Source of the DNA: Daldinia sp. FL1419
Lineage: Eukaryota; Ascomycota; Sordariomycetes; Xylariales; Hypoxylaceae
NCBI GenBank assembly: GCA_025201765.1
Contig: MU623355.1
Span: 186,001-250,000, forward strand
Direction of reading: 5' to 3'
Length of the DNA: 64,000 bases
Below are positions 1-10,517 of the stretch, one piece after another; position 1 is the stretch's first letter; every line of letters begins with the position of its first letter. Under the pieces are notes generated by a model. It did no database searches and was not told the DNA's origin. It saw nothing but the letters and a program-made list of their open reading frames with translations. A program made the translations under genes and the position numbers.

Positions 1-137
1 AACCTGTGGTTAGGTCACGGTAGTCTTACTCTTGGCGCCTGTTTTTCGCGTTAGCAAGCCGGACTAATAACTGAAGCGAGACTCAGCTCGCTTTTGCATT
101 ATAGATCAACGCAGGGGTAAACTCACAGCTTCGCTAT

Positions 138-1359
138 TTAAGCGACAGGGGTCGGCGCGGGCCTGGTTTTGGTCACCAAGGTCGTAGGAGCCTTGACCTT
201 GGTCTTGGTAGCTCCCGAACCAGAGAGTGAGGAGTATACGGAGTCGAGGAATCCCGAGTTCTCGTATAGCTGCGACATATCCCACATCATCGCGCCGCCG
301 AAGCTCGAGAACTGCTTCGAGAACTCAATGATCGGGGCCAGCGCATCAGCGGGTTGGTAACCACCGCCGGCTCCGGTGTTTGCCGGGACGCCGAGGAAGA
401 CCTTGACATCCTTGTTCTTGCTGGTGTTCTTGGCCCAGTCATCCCATGTCTGGAAGTTGAAGTTGTTCTGGGTCGTGGAACCCGGTGTGAAAGAAGAAAC
501 ACCACAGTAGTTGTTGTAGAACTGGATCATGATAAAGTCGAACGGGATGACTCCGTTCAGCATATCATTCATCGCGGCATCCGGGTACGGGCATTGGGGC
601 GCTGCGGAGAGGTAGTATGCCTTACTACTGTCCTCATCCATTAGCGAACGCAGCTTAGTCGCGAACGGTGCAAAGTTCTGGGTCGTAGATTCGAAGTCGA
701 AGTCGAAACCATCGACGACAGCAGAGAGGAATGGCCGGTTAGGCTTGCTCGTGTCCGGACCGAAGAGATCCCACACGGACTGGGCTGCGCTCTCAGCTGA
801 CGACTCATCTGAAAATCCACCCTCGCTGTATGTAGCCCCACCGATAGACAGAAGGATCGTCTTTCCCTGGGACTGGCATGCCTTGATGTCCTCTTCTAGC
901 TGCGGGCAGTTCAAAAGTTGAGTGCCTTCATACGCTGTGCAGTTGTCTCCGGCATTTGCAAAGTTTGTAGTCGGGGTCTTGATGCCGTTCAAGAAAGATA
1001 CCGGGATAATCTATAAGAAACATGGTAAGCATTTCTAATCTCCGAGTTAAGAAAGTCCGAGCTCCATACATTGATCTTCTCATCTATAGCAACACGAATT
1101 AGTAAAAGCGAAGACATATATCAAGGGAGACTAGATAGGCTTACTTGAACAGTATTCAGATAACCGCTGCTGAGAGTTCGCCTGGCCGTAGGAGTTTTGC
1201 CCTATATGTTTCGTTAACATTAAATTAATCAGTCAAAATATATCATATAACCATACCCCAATATACGGCAACATTGCTCTGAGAGCTACTGTCGAATCCC
1301 GCGAGGGCGACAGGGAGAATGCTGGCCAAAGAAGCCAGAGTTAATGTGGAAGAAACCAT
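138..1359 (-). CDS. Secreted class III (GH18) chitinase
   Basis: Endochitinase of glycoside hydrolase family 18 that cleaves beta-1,4-N-acetylglucosamine polymers outside the cell or in the wall. Four exons on the minus strand: 1359-1257, 1201-1145, 1083-1070 (a 14-nt microexon) and 1010-138; the joined frame encodes 348 aa. The start at 1359 opens with a clear signal peptide (hydrophobic core about residues 5-19, ending VALA-G). The mature protein begins with the family's N-terminal strand (NVAVYWGQNS). The SxGG motif lies at about 113-116 and the catalytic DxxDxDxE motif is intact as DGFDFDFE at 158-165. The C terminus is a short Thr/Lys/Pro-rich tail after the barrel, with no chitin-binding domain or GPI signal visible. 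It stands alone, with a 2.2-kb gene-free region upstream. Family identity is very secure; the microexon rests on frame and family alignment. Confidence 0.95.
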
Positions 1360-1457
1360 GTTTGACCTGTGGCTTGATTCAAGGCTCTAGTTACCGGGTA
1401 GGAGAAGACTGGTATGGAAAGGGACATTTCTGATCAGTCGAGGGGATGCACACACCC

Positions 1458-1467
1458 GTATATATAG
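1458..1467 (-). promoter_or_regulatory. Putative TATA box of the chitinase gene
   Basis: A GTATATATAG run (CTATATATAC on the minus strand) lies about 100 bp upstream of the chitinase start codon. Two CCCCT/AGGGG words, the core of stress-response elements in fungi, lie close by near 1440 and 1495. Position and sequence suit a core promoter, but neither transcription start nor factor binding can be seen. Confidence 0.4.
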
Positions 1468-1745
1468 TTATTATCTTGCATTCCTCGCCCATATCCCCTA
1501 GCATCCATCTCCGCGTCGCCGGATTCAAGATGACCAGCCGAACGTTACAGGGCCGTAGTCATCGACTTGCCATGAGATGGCAGCCAAACCCGTGCAACCA
1601 AGCCCATGACGCGCCGTCGTTGTATCCTGGGATCTTTACTTAGACATCAATAGCCACCAGCTACCACCATCTACTACCAGTTGCCTTAAAGGTTGCCCCC
1701 AGAGAGATCGGAACCACCGCACGCGTCATCCAGCCAATGATGGTG

Positions 1746-1764
1746 GGTCGACTCAGAGTCGACC
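1746..1764. repeat. 19-bp perfect palindrome GGTCGACTC-A-GAGTCGACC
   Basis: Two 9-bp arms, GGTCGACTC and GAGTCGACC, flank a single A. A related half word, GTTGACC, follows at about 1770. The site is about 390 bp upstream of the chitinase start codon. Dyad symmetry of this length suits a site for a dimeric regulator or a cruciform. No known factor is assigned. Confidence 0.6.
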
Positions 1765-3595
1765 TAAAGTTGACCTCAGATAGTCCGGAGATTGCACTAC
1801 AACCAACGACTGTACGACTGTACCAGTTAAAGCAGGTGATGGAGCCGCCGAATGCACGCGGTCTACTCTAATCGCACGAGGAGGTAGTGGACGACGAGAT
1901 CGACAGGGGCTCAATTCCGGACCGTTTCTCGGAGGAACTTGGTATCAGTAATCCGAAGGAGAGTTTATCCTATTGTACATATGCAAGCAGAAATCCCAAG
2001 TCGGAGATGAGCTAGGGCTGAATTTGAACATCTAAAACCTCCCAGTCGGCTTTAGGAATCCTATCTCACGGCTACACTCGCCAGAACCCGCCTAAGACAT
2101 ATGCCGCAATCCAAATTAAAAAGTAATATCGAATGTGTAAACATCGCATTGTATTGTTTAATTTTGTACAACAGTTGGCCACATCACAGGAGCGATAAGA
2201 ACAAATCTTACTATCTTCTCGAGAAACAATTTACTCGCAGCAGGTCCTGTAGTGTGATAGTCCCTGGCATACTCAGCTTCCTTTTCGGGGTTAGGTGCTC
2301 AGAGTTCACGAATGAGATCTTGGGTTTTAACAAGACCATGCAAGCTCTTAAGGGGGGTTTGACAAGGACTAAAAGCGCGTCATTGCAACATTGGCATGTC
2401 TTTTGACAAGCTTCCTTGTGGTAAAACCAGATTCCAAGCCGAGCAAGTTAAGCTTCATGCTCATTTCCCGGGAGTCCTCTAGGACACCGAAGTCATCTGA
2501 GATATAAGCAGGCTCACATTCCATGCAACATTCCCTTAACATTAGGCGTCCATCTGGATAACATATTACCGTAGATAGCCCCAGCTCTTCGCCATACCCC
2601 AGACTCAAGTCCCGCACGCTAATAATAAAGTAGAATAATCCAAGCTCTCGTTACCTATGGTGTTGCAACGTTACTATAGCCACAACAATCAACACTACCT
2701 AACCAATCTACCTCTAAGTATACCATAGTTCTACTTCCTCTCTTTATATTAGACTAGTACGCCGAGGAACAAGATCTATCTATGCATGTAAGATAGCTCC
2801 GTAGCGATGCTTCGAGGTCCGAGGCCACCTCCCAACTTCTACCTAGATAAGTTTTCAACGATATACACTATCTAGCGATTAGTTGTCACATACCATGCCA
2901 GTTGTATCCCGACGCAGGTTGGGTGGCTTTATCTTATACCTTTCCAGTCAACCTACTTGTTTTTGAAGTCAATAAGTGGATGGTATTCTCGTAGGGGATA
3001 TTCGGCATTTTCAATACTGTAACCAAAAGAGAGAGATATCTTGGTAATCAAAGCCTTAACCCTAGTAATTCCAAACCTTACCTAGATATGATTAGGCGGA
3101 GTCTTCATGGGATATCAGGTTATAGGTGATGTTGTCAATCAGTCCGAAGTTGTATCTACCAACACCGCGAGTCCTGCCAAAAATCGATAGATCAATCGGA
3201 GATTGCCCGACTACTACGCAGGGTTAAGAAGCCAAAACACCAACGGATGGTTTGCCACTTGGCCATTCTATAGGCTATTCATATATATTCCTAGAGTGAC
3301 AAACGGCAACTCTGGGAAAGACACACATATTAATAGACTATAAGAGCTTCTCCTAGGAACACTATTGTACTTGTACAAGTGGAACTAAAAATATAAAACT
3401 ATGAGTGATCTTAGTAATGGCTAGAAACCCAATTCTGTTACCATATTAAGAGATTTGTTGAAGTTGAGCATTTGGTAAAAAGGAAAGTCCTTCATAAGCT
3501 GGAGTCTACCTAATGAACAATATACTCATTCAATACAACACGACGAACCCTGATAATACTAAGCCGCCTCTAAATATATATCTTCTGGGTAGTTC

Positions 3596-5109
3596 TTACA
3601 TTCTCCATTTCGGGTTCCATTGCCTGCTAGGCCCTACCATTGCCTCAACCCGAATCCAAAAAACGGCAATACTAGCGGCAAAGAGAAGTACGCCGACAAG
3701 TATTGCCATGTTAACGTAGCCATGTGGTGCAAAGGCCGTACTACCGGCGTTACTACGAATCAGGGCGCCGCCAACCGGTGTGCCGATTAATGTAGCTAGT
3801 CCACGAACCATGTAGAGTACCCCATTGACAGAAGCAAAATTCTGCATCCCAAAAATCTCGATGAGACTTGCAGGGAATAGCGAGACATATGCGCCAGCGA
3901 AAAGGCCGTAAAATACAGTGAAGCTAATAAAGAGGTCGCGTGAATTATCCGTGGAACCGTAAACAGCAGAAGGGACCCAGAAACCAAGAGTGACAACCGC
4001 GCTGATGAAGGTAGTGAGAAATAAGGTATTAAGACGGCCAAGGCGGTCAGCGAAGTAGCCTATGATAATCTTTCCAATTGCATTGCATGCGTTGCTAAGA
4101 GCGATGAAGTTTGCCCCAGCAGTAGCACTATATCCAAGGGTACCGGCGTACGAGGCGAAGAAGAAGACGGGCGTATAGTAAGCAGCGGCTTGAAGGATAG
4201 CGCCTAGCCCCTGAGCAGCAAACTTTCGCGTCTTAGCCACGCGCCAGTCGACAAGGGGCACATTCAAGATGCCTTGAAGACGACCTGTCCGCGAGGCGTT
4301 CTCGGCGTTGATGCGCGCAAGTGTTTGAGGCTCCCAGCTCATGGCAGCACTAGAAAAAGCTACCATGACAAACGACACAACTCCAGAAATGCGAAGCGAA
4401 TTCCGGAAATCGACAGAATCAATAAGCATTTTAATTACTGGCGCCCACACGAGACCTCCGACACCAGTCCCAGCTAGAATAATACCCATCGCGAGGCCTC
4501 GACGAGCGGTGAACCAAACGGGCGCCACCGTTACGGCAACCATGTATGGCATAGAGGTACCTATACCGAGGAGAAGGCCTTGGGTAAGCTCGAAATGCCA
4601 AAGCGTGGTTCCGAAGCTAGCCAAGATGAGGGAGAGCCCGAAGATGAAGCCACCGACGAACGAAATCCAACGAGGTGAAAAGCGCTTAGCCCAAGCTACC
4701 GAGAACGGCGCAATGATGGTCATCACGGAGATAGATATCGTCCCGATGAGGTCGATTAGCGCGGGTGTCGCGCCGGTAAAAGGAGTACCGGGTTGCCGTG
4801 CCATCCCGTCGTAAAGCTCTTGAAATACACCGAAGGCGAAGTTGAGACCGCAGCAAGTAAATACCATGGTGAATGACGATGCAACTATGAGCACCGATTT
4901 CCTATTATTAGGTTAATAATTATGACACACATTTTGAGAGGTAGACACATTTCGACGATCAAATCAATGAATTAGTTTACATACCGTTTGGGGGTCTCAT
5001 GATGAGTTGGCTGCGATACCTCAGAAACCGGTTCGGACTCTGGACTTGCTAGTGCAACTAATTGTTCATCCCTCACGGGAGACAAAGTAGAAAGCTCGAC
5101 GGATGGCAT
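3596..5109 (-). CDS. MFS transporter, monocarboxylate (MCT) type
   Basis: Plasma-membrane permease of the major facilitator superfamily, close to the fungal monocarboxylate porter-like group; the real substrate is unknown. Two exons, 5109-4985 and 4901-3596, give 476 aa. The start at 5109 adds a 40-residue hydrophilic N-terminal tail (MPSVELSTLSPV...) that splices in phase onto the first membrane segment. About 12 hydrophobic segments follow. Visible signatures include FGVFQELY in TM1, an ARRGLAMGI loop and FADRLGR between the two halves, the usual place for an MFS basic loop. Length is normal. The gene is isolated, with 1.7 kb of gene-free DNA upstream. A possible TATA box (CTATATAA, minus strand) lies near 5428-5434. 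Family call secure; substrate not predictable. Confidence 0.9.
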
Positions 5110-6774
5110 ATTGGCAGGGAGATGTGGTTCATACTCTATATTCAAGTCCGATTTAATATTACGTAGAATTCTGCGATGCTAAGAAGGTGAAGGTAAGTAC
5201 CTGGGAAATATTTGGTGTTTATACTTCTCCATTCGGCTTAAAGACCCGCCTAGGATCGGAGCTTTAAGGGTTGGTTGTCAAGGTCTAACTACCGGCTTAC
5301 CGAAAGTCAACGATCATCTGGAGAAAACATTTGGAAATAAATTGCTAGTTAACAATGCTTTGGCACATGTATACACTATACATGGAAGCGAATTATCGGC
5401 CGACTTTGCTTTGGACTGGTATCCTCTTATATAGACCTAACTCTTTAACTTTTTGGACTTGTATGTAGAGGTTATAACTAATGGAAGTCATGAAGAGCTT
5501 ATTATTGAGGGGCAGAATCCTTCGACATGGGTCTCAAACTATTAGATAATAAAGCCATAGATATTCGTCAATGGATCGGAGCATTTCGGAGTTAATGAAG
5601 GTTCTTACCTGGTAGCCCGGTTGCGCCCTTTGACCAACAAGTCGCTCGTTGCTGACCGGAACCCTAACCAACAATTTATAGCGCGTACAACGATAGCGCC
5701 GATGAAATATGAAGCTTAACCAAATGGTAGGAATCAAATACCAAATTGTATTTGCTTATTTCATTCCCAAGTCAACTCGAATATAAAGCGAACTTTGCGA
5801 CGGCCTTGTAGCACCCCAGAGCTAGGTACCTTTCCTATTTCGGCAATTTCCCAATTCGGACGGCGATCCGCTGAAGAGGACCCTTCGTAGGTGTAGTCAG
5901 GGCATACCTGCTAACCTAGACTCACCTAGCTGAAGAGCGCATACAGTAGATGGTACCCAAGACTTTCTCTCGCCAAGCATATACTCTATTGATATTCCTA
6001 AAACTTGAGCCCCCCCCCCTTTCACCAGCAGCATACCAATATGCCCCCCTACTACCGCTGTTGCTGAGGCGGGTAGGGATATCTAATGGTAAAACTCGAG
6101 ATAAAAGTTCCGTTTGAGAAAATGGCTTTACCTGACTTGGATCTAACCCGGCCCAGCTTGGGTTGGTCGTAGATGTTTTCCATACGCGTGACAACTACAT
6201 AAAGTGAGGGTATATAAATATTTTTAATGTATCTTCTAATACGGCCGGTAGATTCCAGGTGGAGTATTCTATACAATTGATGTGACCAGGCTCACCGTAC
6301 GCGTATGCGTTGGGTTACGACAGCCTAGGATTTTACAAGCTATCGTCGCACGAATGTAGAAACGACGCCCTTCACGTAGCGTCCTAGGATTGCATCTAAT
6401 ACAAGGGGGGTAATTCCTTAACCACTGGTTTATACCTACCTATATATAGAAAAATTATAGAATTAAGAAAACACCATAGGCCAAGAGCAGAGATGCTATA
6501 CGATGGCGTGAAAATGTTCCGAATAACTTCGCGCCCTTCAAATTACAACTAAATCTATTCGAGAATTGGGTCAACTAGATTCCAACCCCGCTAGCTGAGA
6601 GACCCTTGTTACCCGTTGGTTTAAAAAGACACCTATTGAAATCTTCATCACAAGCTTTATTGACTTTTATAACAAGTCACACAAGAAGCACACATCCATC
6701 CTAATTATCTTGTACTTGAGTTATCGTTGGTGTCGTCTTAGAATAACAATTTTCTTTACCGCGCATATAACAAC
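5110..6774. other. Gene-free intergenic region (divergent promoters)
   Basis: 1.67 kb between the divergently transcribed MFS gene (-) and asparaginase gene (+). Only short frames without recognisable similarity occur (for example 5922-6194 -). A C-run sits at about 6010-6019. I see no RNA gene or mobile element. Confidence 0.5.
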
Positions 6775-7851
6775 ATGGAGAATGCAGCTCTTAGCAGCAG
6801 CGACTTCGTCGTCAGTACTCGAAGCGGAATTGTAGAGAATAGACATCTAGTCAACGCCGCCGTCGTCGACTCCACCGGCAAGCTTCTCTTCAGTCTAGGC
6901 AATCCCTCACGAATGACTCTGCTCCGATCTGCCGCCAAGCCCATCCAAGCTGTCCCTACGGTGGAATCCGGCGCTCTAGAACAATTCGGTTTCGAAGAAG
7001 CCGATCTGGCGCTCATGTGCGGCTCTCACAACAGCGAGGAGAGACACGTCAAGCGAGCAAAGTCTATGTTGGACAAGTCTCATATTGAGGAGAGCGATCT
7101 TCAATGCGGTACTCATGCGGCCTTTTCCGCTTCGGTGAACAGGACATGGATTGAAACGGGGTTTAAGCCTACTGAGGCTTGCCACGCTTGTTCCGGCAAC
7201 CATATCGGTGTCATGGTGGGTGCCAAGGGCATCGGATCTAGCATTATCGATTACCAGACTCTCAACCACCCAATTCAGGCCAGGATCGGCGCTGTCGCGA
7301 AAGACTTAAGCGGCCTTGATTCCGACGAGATCAAATGGGCGTTGGATGGCTGCAACATGTACTCGCCGGGAGCTCCGCTTAATTCCATCGCCCTCATGTA
7401 CGCAGCTTTCGGCCAAGCAGCAGACGACGTAGCAAAGGCGATCGATCCGGCAACCCCTCGAGTCCAAGCGATGGCCCGGATTTACAACGCCATGGTGCGA
7501 TACCCGGAAAATATCGGCGGAGACGGTAGCTTCTGCACTACTCTGATCGGGGCTTACAACGGCGCGCTCATCGGCAAGGGGGGCGGAGACGGTTGTTACG
7601 GCATCAGCATCCGCGAATCGGGAGATACGCGGCGACTCGGTGCCAAGGGCAGTATTGGAGTTGCGCTGAAGATAGAAGATGGCAACTATGGTATTATGGA
7701 GTCGGTTGCAGCAGAGATCCTCGAGCAGTTAGACATTGGGACGGCTGAAATACGCAAGCGCTTTGAGAGCTTTCATCGCGGTGAAATCAAGACTTCTAAG
7801 GGGATAGTTACTGGGCGATTGTCTTACCCATTTAAACTACGAGCAGCTTAA
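6775..7851 (+). CDS. Asparaginase II-like protein (Rhizobium-type, PF06089)
   Basis: Single-exon gene for 358 aa, resembling the Rhizobium-type L-asparaginases that hydrolyse L-asparagine to aspartate and ammonia. This family is unrelated to the E. coli type I/II enzymes. Visible family blocks are RSAAKP at 51-56 (the Ser-x-x-Lys active-site pair, S52 and K55), MCGSHNSEE at 81-89, CHACSGNH at 136-143, DGCNMYSPG at 191-199 and GGDGSFCT at 248-255. By recall of the R. etli enzyme ReAV (S48, K51, C135, K138, C189), all positions match at offset +4 except the zinc-ligand lysine, which here is N142. There is no signal peptide, so it is probably cytosolic. The lack of introns beside intron-rich neighbours and the bacterial family could reflect old transfer, but that is inference. 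Activity may differ from true asparaginases. Confidence 0.88.
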   Translation: MENAALSSSDFVVSTRSGIVENRHLVNAAVVDSTGKLLFSLGNPSRMTLLRSAAKPIQAVPTVESGALEQFGFEEADLALMCGSHNSEERHVKRAKSMLDKSHIEESDLQCGTHAAFSASVNRTWIETGFKPTEACHACSGNHIGVMVGAKGIGSSIIDYQTLNHPIQARIGAVAKDLSGLDSDEIKWALDGCNMYSPGAPLNSIALMYAAFGQAADDVAKAIDPATPRVQAMARIYNAMVRYPENIGGDGSFCTTLIGAYNGALIGKGGGDGCYGISIRESGDTRRLGAKGSIGVALKIEDGNYGIMESVAAEILEQLDIGTAEIRKRFESFHRGEIKTSKGIVTGRLSYPFKLRAA

Positions 7852-7973
7852 CGATATTATAACAAAGCAATTTATAATAATAGTTAAAATTAAATATGGA
7901 TAACTTTAGTCTCATATCCCACTCAACCTCTTATTCGTTTTTAACGTACCGTTGACGCCTGGATTTACCTACC

Positions 7974-7980
7974 TATATAA
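7974..7980 (+). promoter_or_regulatory. Putative TATA box (TATATAA)
   Basis: TATATAA lies 51 bp before an in-frame ATG at 8031 and about 390 bp before the ATG at 8367 favoured by family length. If it is used, the upstream ATG would be close to the 5' end of the transcript. This is the main reason to doubt the downstream start. Confidence 0.4.
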
Positions 7981-8212
7981 CCGGCAGACGGGTACTAGGG
8001 CTATACAGCCGGCAAAAAGATAGCGAAGTGATGTTGCCCCAGGTAAACTCCAGATATTATCCCACGGGAATAAGTGATCGCCTATCTTATAGAGCTACCC
8101 GCTTACCGCAAACTTCTGGGGCTTCAGATGCTCTATCCACCTTCCTAATCAAGCAAGCTAGGGCCGACCCGAGTTACGATTCGCAGCCGCTATCGCCGTT
8201 GGAGACCGTTGG

Positions 8213-8245
8213 GGAGACGGAATGGAGACGGAATGGAGACGGAAT
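8213..8245 (+). repeat. Three exact tandem copies of GGAGACGGAAT
   Basis: Three 11-bp units, at 8213-8223, 8224-8234 and 8235-8245, followed by a partial GGAAACG. They sit in the leader or promoter of the MFS gene. Eleven bp is about one helical turn. If the region is translated, the repeat length means each copy is read in a different frame. Confidence 0.9.
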
Positions 8246-8366
8246 GGAAACGCACTGGACATCGAATGCGTGTCAGCCGCACGTGCCCAACAGCTTCGTG
8301 AAAAATCAACAGAGAGCAGTATTCAGCTCTATCGTCGTTCCTCTTCAAACCGGGACCTCAATCCCC

Positions 8367-10517
8367 ATGGAGATAACGCCAAGCCCTTTGCCTGCTGAGG
8401 CACCTACAGCGATTCCAGGTGTTGTAACAGCGCCAGATGACGAGACATCTGTCAACTTGGGCACTGATGGCTGGAGGCCCACTAAGCGGTTCCTCCTGGC
8501 TTTCATGTCGCTGTTGACAATTGTTTCAGCTGTGGCAATTGAATCGACTAGTCTACCTACGGCGCTCCCTATCATGAGTGCGGAATTAGGCGGTACTGCT
8601 CTCCAGGCGTTTTGGTCCGGGACGAGTTTTCTTCTAGCTTCGACGGTGATCCAGCCGACTGTCGCCTCAATGTCACATATCTTGGGTCGAAAAATAGTAG
8701 GCTCTGTTATACTCCAAAATCAGGACACCTACTAAGTTGGTGTTCTTTAGATGTTGTATGTCAGTAGCGCTGGGTTCGTGGGCGGGTCGCTCATTGCTGC
8801 GCTCGCGGGAAACTTCAATGTCGTCTTGATTGGACGAACTATTCAAGTGAGTGTATCATGACCAGATGCTATTCAAGTTGTCTGACAGGGCTAGGGAGCG
8901 GGAGGTATGCTATTGAATAACCCCGAACATCAAAGCTTATACTTATTACTCAACTAGGCGGAGGGCTTATCGTACTTCTGGAGGTAAAATTGCCCCTTTT
9001 CCACGTCATGAAAAATTTCAGAGAAACTAATATGTACAAGATTCTCATATCTGACCTCGTACCTCTTGCGCATCGAGGCACTTGGTTTAGCATCAACTCG
9101 GCCATGTGGGGTCTCGGCATCGTAACCGGGCCCTTGATAGGGGCCGGATTTGCCCAGGGCATCGTACGTGTTACATCAAAATAGCAACATCCCATGGGTA
9201 CAGCTAACTTGAACAAGTCATGGAGATGGATATTTTGGATTAACCTACCGATAGTCGGCGTCGGGATGCTGCTGGTCACATTGTTCCTAAAACAAGCTCA
9301 GGTGCCAGGACATATTGTCGAGAAGCTCAAACAGTTCGACTGGATTGGCTCCATGCTATTCTCAGCTAGTTCCACCTGTTTCCTATTCGGCATTACTACC
9401 GGAGGTGTCGCATTCCCATGGTATATATCAAGGAGTACTCCAAGCTGATGGAAGGGTGTTTGCTAACAAGCTATAGGGCATCCTACCAAGCCCTCCTACC
9501 GCTAATCCTTGGGTTCTTAGGAATGCTCTGCTTCGTTTATTGGGAGTTTTACTTCGCCACGGTACCTATAGTAGACAAACGTATCTTCGAAACCTGGACA
9601 GCCATCTCGGCTTACATTCAAACCATGCTACACGGTCTTATTTTATACGCAGCGATATATTTCCTTAGTAAGACTATGCCCACTCTGGATGCAGAAGACG
9701 CCATCGTACATCAAAGCTAATTACTTCTAGCCCTCTTCTACCAGGCCGTAAAGCTTTACTCCCCAGTAACTTCGGCAATAGCTTTACTTCCAGAGACAAT
9801 AGGAACGTCCCTCGCTAGTGTCGCGGTGGGAGCCCTAACCGGCATGACGAAGAGATATCGCTGGGCGCTCTGGGGTGGTTGGGTTCTTACAACCGGGGGC
9901 TCCGGCCTCCTATACCTCTTAGGAACGGGGACTACCGTTACGCAATGGATATTCCTCAATATCCCATTCGGTATTGGGGTTGGAATGCTCTTCACAGCAG
10001 AGCTTCTCGCTATCCAAGCCGCTACCAAGTACGTGTTTATCCTGCTTTGTTCCAACGGGAAATTCAAGTTTAATCTATTCTAACACGTTTCAGACCTGAA
10101 CTTAACGGCGAAGCTGCGGGTTTCTTCTCCTTTATCCGCATCTTTGGCCAAGCTCTAGGTGTTGCGGTCTCGGGAGTTATTTTTCAAAACTCACTGAAGC
10201 AAAAGCTCCTTCGAATTCCAGGCTTCGCATCCTTAGCCGACGAGTATTCGCGCGACGCTACAGCTATAGTTGCTCTGATACAGGACATGGCCGAAGGAGA
10301 TACCAAGACACGGATGATTCAGGCCTTCTCAGATGCCCTAAGTTCCATCTGGATATCACTTATAGCATTTTCAGCCACGGGTTTGCTGCTGAGTTTGACT
10401 GTGAAGGGATACTCGATGGCTCAGGAACATGTCACTGCGCAGTATTTAGTTCAAGAGAAGGACGGCGCTGGGGGGGAAGAGGCGGGGGTTTTGGGTAGTA
10501 CCGAAGCCAAGTCTTGA
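8367..10517 (+). CDS. MFS transporter, DHA2-type (14-TM drug:H+ antiporter family)
   Basis: Multidrug or toxin efflux-type permease. Nine exons can be joined in frame: 8367-8696, 8751-8846, 8895-8904 (10-nt microexon), 8958-8983, 9041-9163, 9218-9420, 9477-9667, 9731-10028 and 10094-10517, giving 566 aa. Family blocks appear in the right order: TM1 with ESTSLPTALP, GRTIQGAGGGGLI after the microexon, DLVPLAHRG, the antiporter motif C-like GLGIVTGPLIGAG, SWRWIFWINLP and a Lys/Glu-rich cytosolic tail. The exon 3 acceptor must be the CTAG ending at 8894; the ACAG six bases earlier would bring an in-frame TAG. An in-frame ATG at 8031 could add 112 residues; I chose 8367 because the resulting length and TM1 position fit the family. 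It lies directly downstream of the asparaginase gene on the same strand. Substrate unknown. Confidence 0.88.

Larger units (their letters stand above)
1360..3595. other. Gene-free region upstream of the chitinase
   Basis: About 2.2 kb between the chitinase start and the 3' end of the next MFS gene. It contains the chitinase promoter and a 19-bp palindrome at 1746-1764. Short open frames (for example 2101-2406 + and 2369-2617 -) resemble no family I know and have no supporting exon structure. From about 2.1 kb on it is AT-leaning. It may hold a decayed element, but I cannot identify one. Confidence 0.5.
7852..8366. promoter_or_regulatory. Intergenic region with promoter of the DHA2-type MFS gene
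   Basis: 515 bp between the asparaginase stop and the chosen start of the MFS gene. It contains a TATATAA box at 7974-7980 and three tandem copies of an 11-bp word at 8213-8245. The stretch from 8028 is open in the MFS frame (GTG 8028, ATG 8031), so part of it may encode an N-terminal extension instead of being leader. Confidence 0.5.

Noticed and set aside
2369..2617. 82-codon open frame on the minus strand in the gene-free region
   Set aside because: No known domain, no neighbouring exons and no clear start; the length is compatible with chance.
8847..8894. Apparent frameshift or pseudogene signal in the MFS gene, because the first acceptor gives a stop
   Set aside because: Using the acceptor six bases further and a 10-nt exon restores the frame and the conserved GAGGGG block, so the gene can be intact.
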